DNA of 64,000 nucleotides from Sphaerisporangium rhizosphaerae (GCF_042665155.1 NZ_JBHTCG010000004.1:375382-439381), one strand, 5' to 3'; shown: positions 17,591 through 25,850, counted from the stretch's first letter. Translations and numbers: made by a program. Notes: generated from the letters alone by a model not told the origin.

Positions 17591-17626
17591 ACGGCGCGGC
17601 CTCCCGTCACCGCGTGCATACGGCGC
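17572..17626. repeat. 26-bp perfect direct repeat across the ThiF/M50 gene junction
   Basis: The 26 bases at 17572-17597 recur exactly at 17601-17626 (period 29 bp). The first unit contains the M50-like start codon and the second contains the ThiF-like stop codon. Because 29 is not a multiple of three, the duplication moved the downstream start into another frame relative to the upstream gene. Confidence 0.85.
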
Positions 17627-18716
17627 ACCCCGGCTCGCCCTGCGGGAACTCGCCGAAGATCGGCTGCTCCGGGGCGACGAGATTGGTGCCCTGGATGTAG
17701 CACGCCGTGACCGGCGGGACCTCGGTGATGAGCCGGATGACCCCATGGGCGACCATGTGGCCGCACATCCCGGCCGAGGTGGCGATCGCGCCGGGACCGC
17801 CGAGGTGGACGGGACGGCCCGCGGCCCCCGGAGGGCCGTGACCGGGGCCCGCGCGCCTGCGGTCCTCGATGCGCTGCATGCACTCGTAGCAGGCTCCGCG
17901 GCCGGGGGCGAAGACGCCCGTGGTCACCAGCGGGCCGCTGTAGCCGCCGCCCACCCAGGGGATCCCGGCGGCGAAGCAGGCCCGGCCGGCCCACACGCGG
18001 ATGCCGTCCTCTCCTTTGGGCTCGTCGGCGCACATGGCCACCACGTCGAACCCCGGCAGCAGGGCCGCGAGATCCCGCTCGCTCCGGACGCGCAGGACGG
18101 CGCCCGACACCTCGATGTCGGAGTTCAGCCGGCTCAGCCGCTCGACGGCGACCTCCACCTTGGGACGGCCGATGTCGGCCTCGGTGAACAGGAGCTGGCG
18201 GTTGAGATTGGCCAACTCGACCCGGTCGTCGTCGACCAGGCGCAGCACCCCCGCCCCGGAGGCCGCGAGGGCCTGCGCCGCGCAGGCGCCCACGCCGCCG
18301 ACGCCGACCACCAGGACGCGCGAGCGGCGCAGCCGGAGCTGTGCGTCCCAGCCGTGCTCCCGCGGGGTGAGGTCCGCCCAGCGGAAGAACGCCTGGCCCC
18401 GGCTGTACCGGTCGCGCTCGCGCGGAGTCAGTTCGGGCGCCTCCGCCGTTCCCGCGTCCTCGATGTGGCCGGAACCGAGGAGCCGGGCGACGATCGACTC
18501 CGCGTCGCGCCGGGTCAGCTCCGGGAAGCCGGCCAGGAGCAGGGCGGTGACATCGGCGCAGGTCCGCGTGCCGTTCATCGCCTCGAGGGCCGTCCACACC
18601 CAGCCGTTCGGGTCCTTGATCTCGTGGGCCGGCCCGTAGACGTCGCCGCCGATGCGGACCAGGCCGCCGTCGAGACGGTAGGGCGCGTGCTCGGGCTTCA
18701 CTCTCGGCAACCGCAA
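17607..18716 (-). CDS. ThiF/E1-like adenylyltransferase with N-terminal leader-binding-like domain
   Basis: A TTG at 18716 with GGAGG 5 nt upstream gives 369 residues. Residues 1-90 (PYRLDGGLVRIGG onward) look like a PqqD-type winged-helix recognition domain. The catalytic part has the nucleotide loop GVGGVG (about 138-143), DDDRVELANLNRQLLF (about 162-177) and two CxxC pairs (Cys276/279 and Cys364/367) that should bind structural zinc, as in ThiF, MoeB and MccB. These enzymes adenylate a peptide or protein carboxyl group with ATP. Here the small upstream peptide is the likely substrate. Its last codons lie in a duplicated segment. Confidence 0.85.
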   Translation of the reverse strand: MRLPRVKPEHAPYRLDGGLVRIGGDVYGPAHEIKDPNGWVWTALEAMNGTRTCADVTALLLAGFPELTRRDAESIVARLLGSGHIEDAGTAEAPELTPRERDRYSRGQAFFRWADLTPREHGWDAQLRLRRSRVLVVGVGGVGACAAQALAASGAGVLRLVDDDRVELANLNRQLLFTEADIGRPKVEVAVERLSRLNSDIEVSGAVLRVRSERDLAALLPGFDVVAMCADEPKGEDGIRVWAGRACFAAGIPWVGGGYSGPLVTTGVFAPGRGACYECMQRIEDRRRAGPGHGPPGAAGRPVHLGGPGAIATSAGMCGHMVAHGVIRLITEVPPVTACYIQGTNLVAPEQPIFGEFPQGEPGCAVCTR

Positions 18717-18755
18717 CGCGGCCTCCCCGGTGAAGGCGTGGACGCCAAGGGGGGC

Positions 18756-18800
18756 GCGGAGCCGCGGTCGGGCGCGCGCGAGGCCCGGTCGCGGCTCCGC
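18756..18800 (-). terminator. Hairpin between candidate precursor and ThiF-like gene
   Basis: GCGGAGCCGCG (18756-18766) pairs perfectly with CGCGGCTCCGC (18790-18800), giving an 11-bp stem with a 23-nt loop in the 97-bp gap. There is no T-run, so it may be an attenuator or mRNA-processing structure that keeps the peptide transcript more abundant than the enzyme transcript, as in many RiPP operons. Confidence 0.5.
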
Positions 18801-18813
18801 CGATAGGGGCCGG

Positions 18814-18957
18814 TCAGGACCCGGAGGGGTTGCTGAGGCGTTCGGTGGTCTCGAGGCGGTCCAGCCTGCGGATCTCGATCTTCACGGCGTCGGTGGAGCA
18901 GGGGTCCTCTGCGGCCTTGTTCTCGTGGTTCTCGTCGGAGTCTCTGATGTCGCTCAC
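18814..18957 (-). CDS. Candidate RiPP precursor peptide, 47 aa
   Basis: A GTG at 18957 follows GAGAAGAGG with a 6-nt spacer. The peptide is strongly charged: an acidic N-terminal half (SDIRDSDENHENKAAED), one Cys at position 20, then KIEIRRLDRLETTERL and a polar end SNPSGS. I do not recognise the family. It lies first in a same-strand series with a ThiF-like enzyme and an M50-like protease that both carry leader-binding-like domains, and downstream of an MFS exporter. The KIEIRRLDRLE stretch could be the recognition helix and the Ser/Thr/Asn-rich tail the core. Coding status rests on start signal and context. Confidence 0.55.
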   Translation of the reverse strand: MSDIRDSDENHENKAAEDPCSTDAVKIEIRRLDRLETTERLSNPSGS

Positions 18958-18984
18958 GAGTTGCCTCTTCTCGTCGACACGCTC

Positions 18985-19024
18985 GGCTGACTCGCCGACT
19001 TGCTGACTTGCTGACTTGCTGACT
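18985..19024. repeat. Five tandem octamers upstream of the candidate precursor
   Basis: TGCTGACT occurs three times without interruption at 19001-19024, extended by degenerate units GGCTGACT (18985-18992) and CGCCGACT (18993-19000). The array ends 28 bp before the peptide start codon, probably inside its leader or promoter. The remaining upstream DNA to 19208 holds no recognisable gene. Confidence 0.8.
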
Positions 19025-19208
19025 CTTTGACCTGATCGACGGCCGTCCGACCGCCCCTCAGAATAGATCGCCGGCAATCGGAGCGATAGATCCTTTCTTG
19101 TCGAGGTTTCGCAATATGGCGGGTCGGCACGAATTCCGGCCACATTCCGGTCCCGCCGTAATTCGGAAAACGTCACGGGTTCCTAAAGCGCGGGCGCCGC
19201 GGGGAAAG

Positions 19209-20501
19209 TCAGGGCGTTCCGAGCGGGGCGGGCGCCGCCTCCGCGGAAATGCGCTCCGCGCCGGCCGGGGGCAGGTCGCTGTTGAAGCGCGGCATTCCGC
19301 GTAGGAAGAGGGTGGCGAGCGGCACGGCGAACGCGGCCAGCGCGCTCAGCCCCAGCAGCGTCGACCGGCCGACCGCCGCGCTCGCCGGGCCGGTCACCAT
19401 GAGGCCGAGAGGCGTCATCATCGAGGAGACCAGCCAGTCGACGGAGGTCACCCTGGCCAGGCGTTCCGGCGGGATCTCCCGCTGGAGGTTCACCGCCCAC
19501 TGCACGCCGTAGATCTCCAGCCCCACACCGGCGGCGATGTAGCACGCGTACAGCAGCAGCGGCGAGGCCGGCCAGGTCAGCGCGAGCGGCACGGCGCCGT
19601 ACATGGCGACCCCGCAGATCGCGGCCACCCCGGGCCGGCTCGGTCTCCACCTCATGCTGATCAGCCCGCCCACCAGGCCGCCGACCGACAGCAGGGCGAG
19701 GGCGGCTCCGTAGACCGCGTCGCCGCCGAAGGCCTCGCGGGAGACCAGGGGCAGCATGACCTGCGCCGGAGCGATGGCGAGCATGTGCTGGAACGCCATG
19801 GCGAGGGTGCCTCCCAGGACCCACGGCCGTCGTGACACCTCCGACAGGCCGTCGGCGATCTCCCGGACGGCCGAGGACCGCCGCGCCGGCGCGACGGCCG
19901 GTTCGCGCAGCGGAAGCTGGAGGAGCAGGGCGAGCAGGTAGGCCGTCATCACGGCGAGAAACCCGATGCCGGGAGACCAGGCGGTCACGATGTACGCGCC
20001 GAGGCCGGGTCCGACGATGGCGCCGAGCCGCCAGGAGACCGCCATCAGCGCCGCCGCCGCCGGGCGCTGCGCGGGGGTGAGCACCGACGACAGGCATGCC
20101 TGGTAGGCGGGCCGGTGGAACGCCTCCGCCGCCCCGACGAGGAAGACCAGGGACGCCAGCAGCCACGGGGGGCCGCCGCCGTGCAGTCCCACCGCGACCA
20201 CGCAGCACTGGAAGGCCAGCGAGGCCATCATGACCGTCCGGCGCGGCAGCCGGTCCGCCCACAGCCCGCCCAGGAGGGAGAACACGATCAGCGCGACCCA
20301 CCGGCCGGTGAAGATCGCGCCGACGGTCGAGGCGGTGCCGCCCGCGTTGAGGGCCACGATGGTCACCGTGACCGGGAAGATCTGGTCGGCCGCCACCGAC
20401 ATGGTGAAGCTCAGCCACAGCAGACGGAACTCCCGATTTCTCGTCACAGAACCATCTACGGGACGAGCAGGACGATTTACTTTCCCCACACGAGTGCGCA
20501 T
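19209..20501 (-). CDS. MFS exporter (MFS_3 / enterobactin-exporter-like)
   Basis: The 430-residue protein has twelve hydrophobic segments and the motif GGLWADRLPRRTVMM after helix 2, typical of MFS_3 exporters related to EntS. An ATG at 20501 is used; GAGG lies 13 nt upstream, so another nearby start is possible. It reads toward the small peptide, ThiF-like and M50-like genes on the same strand, 251 bp upstream of the peptide. Export of the mature peptide, or self-immunity, is the most likely role in that context. Confidence 0.85.
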   Translation of the reverse strand: MRTRVGKVNRPARPVDGSVTRNREFRLLWLSFTMSVAADQIFPVTVTIVALNAGGTASTVGAIFTGRWVALIVFSLLGGLWADRLPRRTVMMASLAFQCCVVAVGLHGGGPPWLLASLVFLVGAAEAFHRPAYQACLSSVLTPAQRPAAAALMAVSWRLGAIVGPGLGAYIVTAWSPGIGFLAVMTAYLLALLLQLPLREPAVAPARRSSAVREIADGLSEVSRRPWVLGGTLAMAFQHMLAIAPAQVMLPLVSREAFGGDAVYGAALALLSVGGLVGGLISMRWRPSRPGVAAICGVAMYGAVPLALTWPASPLLLYACYIAAGVGLEIYGVQWAVNLQREIPPERLARVTSVDWLVSSMMTPLGLMVTGPASAAVGRSTLLGLSALAAFAVPLATLFLRGMPRFNSDLPPAGAERISAEAAPAPLGTP

Positions 20502-20755
20502 GCCACGAAATCAACCTCGATGAGTCAGAACCCGCAAGGGAGGTTGTTTCGGCTTTCTCCGGCGGCTCGCCTCATTCTTACGCACCTTTCCGCGTTCCGG
20601 CCATGCCAGGCGGCGCCGTCGCCGGGCCTCGGCCACGACCGCGGTACCGGTCGCCGGACACCGATCGCCTCGGTCGCGGGAACCGGCCTCAGACCGCCAT
20701 CACGCGGCCGCCAGCCGGCCGTCAGCCGGTCGTCGACCCGGCCGTCAACGGGCCA

Positions 20756-21778
20756 TCACCCGGCCTGGCGGCCGGGCACGCGTTCGCGCACGCGGCGGTA
20801 CACGATGGCCGCGAGCAGGGTCAGTGCGGCGCAGCCCAGGCCGGTGAGCAGCAGGGGAAGCAGCGCGAGCGCCCGGTGGGGGGCGGCCGGCCCGCGCAAC
20901 AGGGTCAGCGTGCCGGTCGCGGTCCGGCTGACCCGGCCGCTCTGCACGGTGAGACGGTACTTCCACCGTCCGTCGGGCACGCCGCGACCGAGCGGCACGG
21001 TGACCTCCGCCTCCTCGCCGGGGGCCAGGGTCGTGCCCCGGGCGATGGGATACGGACCGGCCTCCTTCAGTCGGTCGGGGCCCTCCAACAGGTACAGCCG
21101 GCCCTGCACGTCGATGGCACGATGTCCGGTATTGGTCACGGTCGCCACGACCCGGTAGTCGCCGTCCACCCCGAGGCGGGGGTGCACCTGGCCGATCTCG
21201 AAGTCCGTGGCCGGTTCGCCGCCCGGGCCCACGTGCAGGTAGGCGCGGACGCCCACCAGGTTGACCAGGGCGATGTTGGTCCCCGGTCCGGGTTTGGGCG
21301 AGGCGAGCCTCGCCCAGATCACGGCGTACCGCTCTCCCTCGCTCGCCCAGGCCGGAACGGCGATGGTCGCCCTCACCAGCGCACTGTCGCCAGGACGCAG
21401 GTCCAGCTTGGTCCGGCTCAAGCGGATCCAGGAGGTCAGCTCGTTGCCAGCCGGGGGCGGCGCGAAGGTGAAGCGATGGTTCCTGATGGCCGCGCCACCG
21501 GCGCGCAGCGTGATGTGCCGGGTCTTCGCCGAGAAGTTGAAGACCTTCAGGGCCCTGGTGAAGGTGGTTCCGGGGTTGACGTGGTCGTCGATGTAGACGC
21601 GCGCACGCGGGTCGTCGAGCCGGCTGGCCGGGATCTCGGCCACCCCGATGCCGAACCGCCCGCCCGGGGCGGGTGGATCGGCGGTCGCGGTGCCGGCGTG
21701 CGCGGCGATCGGCGCGCAGACTGCGAAGGTGAGCGTGAGCAGCGACGCGCGGGCGCGCCGGGACAGCTGATCAGGCAA
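20756..21778 (-). CDS. DUF916-like secreted, membrane-anchored surface protein
   Basis: A TTG at 21778 overlaps the upstream stop by 8 bp and gives 340 residues. There is a signal peptide (RRARASLLTLTFAVCAPIAA), an extracellular part of beta-sandwich character with GVAEIPASRLDDPRARVYID and a late VTNTGHRAIDV strand, then a C-terminal membrane helix (LALLPLLLTGLGCAALTLLA) and a basic tail. This resembles DUF916/DUF3324-type proteins that partner WxL surface proteins in Firmicutes. It is translated with the WxL-like gene immediately upstream, so the two products probably act together at the cell surface. Confidence 0.7.
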   Translation of the reverse strand: MPDQLSRRARASLLTLTFAVCAPIAAHAGTATADPPAPGGRFGIGVAEIPASRLDDPRARVYIDDHVNPGTTFTRALKVFNFSAKTRHITLRAGGAAIRNHRFTFAPPPAGNELTSWIRLSRTKLDLRPGDSALVRATIAVPAWASEGERYAVIWARLASPKPGPGTNIALVNLVGVRAYLHVGPGGEPATDFEIGQVHPRLGVDGDYRVVATVTNTGHRAIDVQGRLYLLEGPDRLKEAGPYPIARGTTLAPGEEAEVTVPLGRGVPDGRWKYRLTVQSGRVSRTATGTLTLLRGPAAPHRALALLPLLLTGLGCAALTLLAAIVYRRVRERVPGRQAG

Positions 21779-22358
21779 CGAGGTGGCTCACCGTGCCCGT
21801 GTAGCTGCCCGCCACGGCCTGGGCGGGGATGTTGACGATCAAGGTGGGGTTCCAGGTGGCGGAGTTGGAGCCCGAGCCCGTGGTCTTGCTGAACGCGGTG
21901 CGCGGCTGGTCCAGCGTCACCGCCGCCGCGGCGTTCAGCTGTCCGGGGACGAACGTTCCGGTGCCGCTGGTCGCGGTGGCGGTCCCGGACCAATATTGGA
22001 CGGCGCTGTTGAGGATGGTCTCGGCGGCGGTGCCGCCACCGGTGGTGAAGCTCGTGGCCGAGACGGTCGCGGTCCAAGTGGCGGTCAGCGCGGCCCGCTG
22101 GTCGGAGACCGTGATCAAACCGAGCTGCCCGGTGGCCGGGTTGCCCGGGGTGTTGCCTCCGATGGCGACCGGGCCGTCCGGCACGGCGATGGTCAGCGAG
22201 TCCGACGCCGTCACCGTGAACGTCACGGTGGTGGGACAGGTGGTCGAGGCGGCGCAGGTGCCGGCCTCCGCCGGAGTGGCGGAGGGCGCCACCATCAGGG
22301 CGGCGCCGATGGCGACGGCAGCGGCCGGCATGGCACTACGACGGAATGTTCCAGGCAA
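21771..22358 (-). CDS. Secreted WxL-like surface protein A
   Basis: A TTG at 22358 has GGGGGA 7 nt upstream and gives 195 residues with a signal peptide (MPGTFRRSAMPAAAVAIGAA, cleavage after PAEA). The mature part is a Thr/Ser/Ala-rich beta domain with a Cys pair near its start (CAASTTC), the segment TATWTATVSATSFTTGGGTA and the end SYTGTVSHLVA. The protein encoded divergently at 22817 has the same landmarks (SASWTATVSATDFTTGARTA and VYTGVITHAVA), so they are paralogues. The fold and the DUF916-like neighbour recall WxL cell-wall proteins. Confidence 0.72.
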   Translation of the reverse strand: MPGTFRRSAMPAAAVAIGAALMVAPSATPAEAGTCAASTTCPTTVTFTVTASDSLTIAVPDGPVAIGGNTPGNPATGQLGLITVSDQRAALTATWTATVSATSFTTGGGTAAETILNSAVQYWSGTATATSGTGTFVPGQLNAAAAVTLDQPRTAFSKTTGSGSNSATWNPTLIVNIPAQAVAGSYTGTVSHLVA

Positions 22359-22816
22359 CTGCCGATCCCCCTTGACCCGGGCCCCCACGCGTGGGCTCTG
22401 ATACTGATCAGATCTTGCACGGTGATCAGCGCCCTGAAACCGGACGGGCGGGCCGCCGGAGGGATTTTTGATCACCGTTTGAAGGGCCGATGATCGCCTA
22501 AGGGGCGATTCGCCGAGTACCGCCGGATATTTGGTGATCTGCCAGATGGCGAGTAATCCGGAACGGTCGGCCGTATCGGCCCCCCTTGATAGAACTGGCA
22601 TTTCCAAAATACGCACCGAATTCACCATGTGGAACCTTCGTCCTATTGGCACTGTTCCCGCATGCCGACGATCACTTGTTTGCGTCGTGTTTGCCGTACG
22701 CGGGTTCCGGTGGGCCAACACCGTCCGATTCGGAGCCCTAGGCTGCCAATGTTTTCTTGGCATACCGGGGAGCGGCGCCCGAGGGTAAACACGAACCAGG
22801 TGATCGGGGGGAACGG
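22359..22816. other. Divergent promoter region of the two WxL-like genes
   Basis: This 458-bp gap separates the paralogous surface protein genes. It contains a 12-bp perfect palindrome CCCACGCGTGGG at 22384-22395, in the leader of the minus-strand gene, and two TGATCA sites flanking 22406-22428. I see no third gene; short frames here have no family match. Local G+C is lower than in the flanking genes, as expected of a regulatory region. Confidence 0.55.
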
Positions 22817-23785
22817 ATGAAAAACCGCCACCGCGGTGCCTCATCGCTGCTGGCCTCGATCACGTTGGCCGCCGTGCTGAGCGCGCCCGCGGCCGCGGCC
22901 GGCGCTCCCGAGCCGCCGGACCGCCTCCGGCCGCCGCTGGCCCGGGCGTGGCACTCCCCGTCCCCCCAGCCCACCTCCGAGCCGCCGTCGGCCCGGGCGT
23001 GGCTCTCCGCGTCCACCCAGCCCACCTCCGAGCCGTCCCCGCCGTACCCGTCCATCCCTCCGCTCCCGTCGTTCACCGGGCCGCCGGTCCAGCCGTCTCG
23101 CGGGCCGTCGTCCGCGCCGTCCGACGCGCCCTTCGCCGCGCCGTCCGACGAGCCGTTCGACGCGCCCTTCGCCACGTCGTCCGACGAGCCGTTCAGGGGG
23201 CCGCTCGTCGAGCCGTCGCCGGAGCAGGCGACCGAGCCGCCGCGAGAGGTCCCGCTCCCAGAGCCGCCACCCCGCCGGCCCCGGCCCCGTGCCGGCAGGG
23301 CGGAGGCCGGGGACACCGGCTCGCGTCCGGCGCGCCGGCAGAGAAGGGCGGCGCTGGCGAACACCTTGACGATCACCGTGCCCGCCACGGCGAACCTCGG
23401 CGCCGGCCACCTCGGCGGCACCATCAGCTCAAGCCTCGGCACGGTCACCGTGGAGGACTCCCGCAACGGGTCGGCCTCCTGGACCGCGACGGTCTCGGCC
23501 ACCGACTTCACCACCGGCGCCAGAACGGCGTCACAGACCATCTCGAAAGGCAACATCGCCTACTGGTCCGGACCGACCACCGCCTCCTCCGGCGCCGGCA
23601 CCCGCACCCCTGGACAACCCACCGCGGCCCAGCGCGTCCCGCTGTCGTCGCCGGTGGCCGCCTTCAAGGGCACCAAATCGCCTTTGACCGCCATCACCAG
23701 CTGGCAGCCGACGCTGGTGGTGACCATCCCCGTCTCGGTCCAGACGGGCGTCTACACCGGCGTCATCACCCACGCGGTCGCCTGA
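22817..23785 (+). CDS. Secreted WxL-like surface protein B with Pro-rich stalk
   Basis: ATG 22817 gives 322 residues: a signal peptide (SSLLASITLAAVLSAPAAAA), then about 140 residues of Pro/Ser-rich stalk with internal repeats (ARAW-x-SxSTQPTSEP twice; SDEPFDAPFA-like units), a basic Arg-rich linker and a C-terminal beta domain paralogous to the protein encoded at 21771-22358. The stalk suggests projection through the wall. It is divergent from its paralogue, so the pair may be co-regulated from the 458-bp gap. No LPXTG sorting signal is visible. Confidence 0.75.
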   Translation: MKNRHRGASSLLASITLAAVLSAPAAAAGAPEPPDRLRPPLARAWHSPSPQPTSEPPSARAWLSASTQPTSEPSPPYPSIPPLPSFTGPPVQPSRGPSSAPSDAPFAAPSDEPFDAPFATSSDEPFRGPLVEPSPEQATEPPREVPLPEPPPRRPRPRAGRAEAGDTGSRPARRQRRAALANTLTITVPATANLGAGHLGGTISSSLGTVTVEDSRNGSASWTATVSATDFTTGARTASQTISKGNIAYWSGPTTASSGAGTRTPGQPTAAQRVPLSSPVAAFKGTKSPLTAITSWQPTLVVTIPVSVQTGVYTGVITHAVA

Positions 23786-24067
23786 TCGCGGCCTTCTCCG
23801 CCGGAGCCGCATTCTCCTTCTTTATTGGCGGACTCCTGACCGGCCACGAACAAACGCGCCGGAGGCGGGGCCGCGGCGCCGGGAGATAGTTGCACCGGCT
23901 GGGCCGAACCGCGGTGGCAATTCACCCGGACGGCTCGTGACGGAGCGTTCGACGCCCACTGCCGGTGAAATCCGCGCATCGAGCATGACGCCATGGCACC
24001 AAAAGCATTCGAGCCGCCCAAGAAATCAATGCACTCACGTGTTCCGCATATTTCCGGAAGGAATGTC

Positions 24068-25180
24068 ATGCCTCGCAGCCCCAGGTCGCTGGGATATCCG
24101 CTCATGGTCATGGCGCTGATCCTGGCGGCCCACATGCCGGCCGCCGCGTCCACCGCACCGCCGCACCGGCCTTCGCCCCCGCGTCCGTGGGTGAAGCTCT
24201 GCCTGAAGCTCAAGACGCAGCCCCGTCACAAGCGCATCCGCTGTTCCATCCCGCCCAAGCCCCGGGAGCGGCGGGGCGCGAGCGCGGAGCGATCCGCGCT
24301 GACGCCGACCATCAACGAGATCTCCATTCCGACGAGCCCGGCCACCCCCGTCGGCATCGCCTCCGGGCCGGACGACAACGTGTGGTTCACCGAGAACGCC
24401 GGCAACAAGATCGGCAAGGTCACCACGGCGGGCGTGTTCACCGAGTACTCCCTGCCCACCGCCGACTCCCAGCCCGCGCACATCACCGCCGGACCGGACG
24501 GCCTGCTGTGGTTCACCGAGGCGACGGGCAACAGGATCGGCAAGATCACCACCTCGGGCACCATCACCGAGTACACCCTGCCGGTCTCGGGCTCCTACCC
24601 CTGGTCGATCACCTCGGGGCCGGACGGCAACCTGTGGTTCACCGAACCCGACGCCAACAAGGTCGCCAAGATCACCACCTCGGGCACCATCACCGAGTAC
24701 ACCCTGCCGACCTCCGGCGCCTACCCGCTGTTCATCACCGCCGGACCGGACGGGAACCTGTGGTTCACCGAGCCGCTCCTCGGCAAGGTCGCGCGGATCA
24801 CCACCGGCGGCACGGTCACCGAGTTCACCGCCCCCTCCGGTGCGATGCCGCTGGGCATCACCACCGGCGCGGACGGCAACCTGTGGTACGGCGACGGCAA
24901 CGGCAAGGTGGGCTCGGTCACCACCACCGGCACCTTCACCGACTACTCCCTCACCGACCCCAACGCCTTGCCCTGGGGAATGACCCTCGGCCTGGACGGC
25001 AACGTGCGGTTCGCCGAGCAGTCCGCCGGCAAGGTCGCGAGCGTCACCACGACCGGCACGGTCAGCGAGTACGCCCTGCCCACCAGTGTCGCCGGGCCGC
25101 TACAGCTCACCGTCGCCTCCGACGACAACCTCTGGGTCACCGAGGACTACGTCGACAAGCTCGCCGTCGTCACACCCTGA
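24068..25180 (+). CDS. Secreted seven-bladed Vgb-like beta-propeller
   Basis: ATG 24068 (GGAAGG upstream) gives 370 residues: a signal peptide (SLGYPLMVMALILAAHMPAA), a basic linker, then seven blades each with a GPDGNLWFTE-type strand. This is the virginiamycin B lyase (Vgb) fold. Vgb lyases use catalytic histidines, whereas this propeller contains a single His (in AHITAGPDG), so streptogramin lyase activity is unlikely. A binding or structural surface role fits the neighbouring secreted proteins. The 282 bp before it contain no recognisable gene. Confidence 0.85.
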   Translation: MPRSPRSLGYPLMVMALILAAHMPAAASTAPPHRPSPPRPWVKLCLKLKTQPRHKRIRCSIPPKPRERRGASAERSALTPTINEISIPTSPATPVGIASGPDDNVWFTENAGNKIGKVTTAGVFTEYSLPTADSQPAHITAGPDGLLWFTEATGNRIGKITTSGTITEYTLPVSGSYPWSITSGPDGNLWFTEPDANKVAKITTSGTITEYTLPTSGAYPLFITAGPDGNLWFTEPLLGKVARITTGGTVTEFTAPSGAMPLGITTGADGNLWYGDGNGKVGSVTTTGTFTDYSLTDPNALPWGMTLGLDGNVRFAEQSAGKVASVTTTGTVSEYALPTSVAGPLQLTVASDDNLWVTEDYVDKLAVVTP

Positions 25181-25190
25181 CCCGGTGATC

Positions 25191-25225
25191 CCGGCGGCCG
25201 CCGCCCCCGGCGCCGCGGCCGCCGG
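25191..25225 (+). terminator. Terminator hairpin after the Vgb-like gene
   Basis: CCGGCGGCCGC (25191-25201) pairs perfectly with GCGGCCGCCGG (25215-25225) and is followed by T-rich sequence (TCGTTCCGTCTTCT). It starts 10 bp after the stop codon at 25180. A second weaker inverted repeat (CTCTCGT near 25238, ACGAGAG near 25260) lies downstream of the convergent MarR gene. Confidence 0.7.
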
Positions 25226-25328
25226 TCGTTCCGTCTTCTCTCGTCCTGCCGTCCTGCCGTACGAGAGTTGTCCACAGTTTCCACAGACTCGTACACAGGT
25301 TCGAATATGATCTCCAGGGGGTACGGGC

Positions 25329-25805
25329 TCACTCGTCGGCCAGGACGGCCTGGGCCTGATCCTCGCCCCCGACGAGGCCGCGCAGCCGGTCGTTGGCGTC
25401 CTCGATCGCGCTCAGCACGATCTCGCGCTGCTCGCCGCTCGCCTCCCCCAGCGTCTGCTCGGCCAGCTCCGTCCACACGCGTTCGATGGCGGGCACCAGC
25501 TCGTGGCCGGCCTCGGTGACCACGATGCGCACTTGGCGGCGATCGGTGGGCACGGGCTCACGACGGAACCACCCGCCCGACTCCAGGCGGGCCAGGCTGC
25601 GAGTGGCGGTCGGCGGCTCGATGCCGAGCCGTGCCGCCAGTTCGGAGATCGTCATGCCGTCACGTTCCTGGACCAGCAGCCACAGCAGCACGTCCTGCCC
25701 CGGGTGCAGCCCGAGCGCCGCCAGCTTGCGCGCCTTCGCGGCGCGGTAGAGCTTGCTCATCTTGTTCAGCGCCCGGTTGACGCGCATGACCTCACTGCTG
25801 TCCAT
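25329..25805 (-). CDS. MarR-family transcriptional regulator
   Basis: The 158-residue protein has the MarR winged helix: HPGQDVLLWLLVQERDGMTI, SELAARLGIEPPTATRSLAR as the recognition helix and GWFRREPVPTDRRQVRIVVT as the wing. Helices at each end form the dimer interface. It is divergent from an SDR oxidoreductase gene, with a 25-bp perfect-armed inverted repeat between the two starts, so it most likely represses both. The effector is unknown. Confidence 0.92.
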   Translation of the reverse strand: MDSSEVMRVNRALNKMSKLYRAAKARKLAALGLHPGQDVLLWLLVQERDGMTISELAARLGIEPPTATRSLARLESGGWFRREPVPTDRRQVRIVVTEAGHELVPAIERVWTELAEQTLGEASGEQREIVLSAIEDANDRLRGLVGGEDQAQAVLADE

Positions 25806-25825
25806 GCCCCCATCCTATCGATGTA

Positions 25826-25850
25826 TAGTCGGCTAATAGATAGCCGACTA
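25826..25850. promoter_or_regulatory. MarR operator
   Basis: TAGTCGGCTA-ATAGA-TAGCCGACTA has perfect 10-bp arms and a 5-nt spacer. It lies midway between the divergent MarR and SDR starts, 18 bp from the SDR ATG, and would overlap both promoters. Confidence 0.85.

Noticed and set aside
20573..20582. ATTCTTACG before the MFS exporter as another regulon promoter
   Set aside because: The GAATC half is changed to GAATG, the CGTCA half is absent and there is no TAnnGT box 18 nt downstream.
24068..25180. Streptogramin B resistance gene
   Set aside because: The fold is right but the propeller has a single His, so the lyase active site is probably missing.
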